A program made the position numbers and the translations under genes. From Sphaerosporella brunnea (taxonomy: Eukaryota; Ascomycota; Pezizomycetes; Pezizales; Pyronemataceae), in assembly GCA_008704415.1 (NCBI GenBank), contig VXIS01000254.1, positions 1 through 64,000 on the forward strand: a DNA stretch of 64,000 bases, read 5' to 3'. A model generated the notes under the pieces. It did not search any database. It was not told the origin of the DNA and saw only the letters and a program-made list of their open reading frames with translations. Shown here piece by piece: positions 62,501 to 64,000 of this stretch (its first letter is position 1; every line of letters begins with the position of its first letter).

Positions 62501-64000
62501 GGTCTCATGAATGCGTGGGAATTCCAAATCTCTCTGCCGAGTTTCGGGGGGGGGGGGGGAGGGAGGTATTTTTAGAATGGAAAAAACTGGAATGGGGATT
62601 CATGATGGCAAGACACTCTGTGGCTTTGGGACATTGGGACTTTGGAACTTTGGGCTTTTGTTTGGCGGTAGAAAAATACATGTAATGGACGTCAACGTTT
62701 ATGATTGATGGCTACATAATCTATGATGCTACCTATGACCCTTCATCATCCTCATCACCATCACCATATCATCATCATCGCGTGCGCGTGCACCAACCCA
62801 CCCGCAATGGTTTTTATCAACAATATTTGCAATTGTTGCATCCCATCCCTTCCTTCCCAACCTTTCTTTCGCATGCGCATGCAAGATGTCGTCACGCACA
62901 CTGGGTGCGTGGCTCGCAACTACATACAACGACATAAGGCAGCTGTTTTTTTTTTGTTTTTTTTCAACTTCGGAATTTCAAATTCACCGAGGCTTAATTC
63001 GAAGAAAATCGAATGGCCTTGTTTCAAAATCACCAAAGCCGAGCTGTGAGCTAGCTAGCTAGCTGTAGTACATAGATAGCTGTCTGTTCATCGAGCCGAC
63101 GACGACCGCTTCCAAGCGCGGTGCAGTTGACGAATGATGAGCTGTGCGTGAGTCGTCTCACTCCACCACCACCAACCCCACGCGAGCGATTTGGTCGCAA
63201 GTTCTCGGGCGGTTCTTTAATGGAATTTTATGTTGCCAGATCTAGACTGCACCCCCGGGCCCATCCGCCCGGTTTGTTGGTGATGGTGCAGCAGCCACTC
63301 GATAGATAGTTAGATATGTGTTAGGGTAGGTTTTACAACACAAGTTAAGATATCGAAGAAAGAAACGTGGACCTAGACTAGACAAGACTTACGTATGAGG
63401 TACGTACCATAGTTACTTAAGTACTTACCTACTGCAGAGTAAAGCAAGCTACCCAAGCCCGAATCGAGAATCTCCGTGGGGGGCCCAAAGCTACCTCATT
63501 CTGGGGGCGCCTGCATCCAAACAAGCCACATCGATCGGGACCAAACATAACAGAAGTATGTATCTAGCGCCTGAATAGAAGTGCACAGAACCTAGAAACG
63601 TGATTACTGCAAGCAGATGACCACTGCTCTCGTAAACCCTCAATATGCTGCATCCGCGATTCTTCTCTCTCGCCATGAAAAAAAAAACTGCGCATTACGT
63701 TGCATACCCCCCAAATCGATCTCGGCCGCGCATCTGCCAAGCTAGGCCACCATCCCGAGTGGCTATGCCGGGTGCATCTGTAGCTGAACCTATAACCTAT
63801 CCATCGCATCCTAGACAAATATGTAGCCTCCCCTCCCCCTCCCCCCCCAAAGCTGCCGAACGTTTATTCCGGCGCGGCGGGCGCGGCCGTGACCGATGGA
63901 CGGTGTAGCCCTCAAGCAGTTCGACGATCGTTCGGGTATCTCACATTTGGCATTTTACATGCAAGGCAGTATGTAACTAGAGTAGTTCAGTGCCGTATCG
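62501..64000. other. Terminal region, no gene supported
   Basis: Contains a G13 run near 62550, a T-rich run near 62945, a (CTAG)n word near 63050-63063 and a C9 run near 63841. Open frames are short and without domains. The window edge may cut a feature. Confidence 0.4.

Overview
The window looks like nuclear DNA of a filamentous ascomycete (Pezizomycotina). Evidence: 49-60 nt GT-AG introns with CTAAC-like branch points, tRNA genes with introns after position 37, Pezizomycotina-type families (asaB/CmcJ-like oxygenase, Ure2p-like GST, proteinase-K-like subtilase, C2H2+Zn2Cys6 regulator, lipase-NACHT-ankyrin NLR), and single genes separated by kilobases of repeat-rich DNA. I cannot place it to genus; the low gene density and many transposon relics fit a repeat-rich lineage. 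There are no bacterial-type operons, no CRISPR array and no rRNA.

Layout. 1-3.3 kb: repeat cluster in inverted orientation around a coiled-coil ORF, a copia gag fragment and tRNA-Tyr. 3.4-7.0 kb: asaB-like oxygenase and the KEOPS kinase BUD32. 7.0-10.7 kb: repeats including a 142-bp LINE end. 11.0-12.7 kb: conserved fungal membrane-anchored protein, then tRNA-Leu(AAG). 14.5-17.4 kb: four-exon C2H2/Zn2Cys6 regulator. 18.0-18.7 kb: decayed LINE end. 21.9-25.3 kb: unrecognised three-exon membrane/coiled-coil protein and a small membrane ORF. 28.1-31.0 kb: frameshifted NLR pseudogene. 31.2-33.8 kb: gypsy relic and a fresh 5'-truncated LINE. 34.2 kb: Harbinger relic. 35.7-38.4 kb: TDP2-like phosphodiesterase and short chorismate mutase. 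39.8-41.4 kb: six-exon GH27 alpha-galactosidase. 42-50 kb: decayed ORFs, second tRNA-Leu(AAG), tRNA-iMet, a hAT MITE with 8-bp duplication and two TA-flanked inverted-repeat elements. 50.1-54.2 kb: GST, second Harbinger relic, secreted subtilase. 56.0-62.5 kb: tRNA-Leu(CAA), eight-exon MFS transporter with an 11-nt exon, divergent TPT1, a small coiled-coil protein and a Myb-like protein. 62.5-64 kb: no gene seen.

The genes do not form one pathway. Several concern tRNA: BUD32 (t6A modification), TPT1 (final step of tRNA splicing) and five tRNA genes, four of them with introns. GH27 and the subtilase are probably secreted degradative enzymes. I found no convincing new multi-gene system. The most informative material is the transposon archaeology: three related LINE ends with target duplications and a shared terminal hairpin, a hAT MITE whose empty site survives in a paralogous repeat, and two neighbouring TA elements with long terminal repeats.
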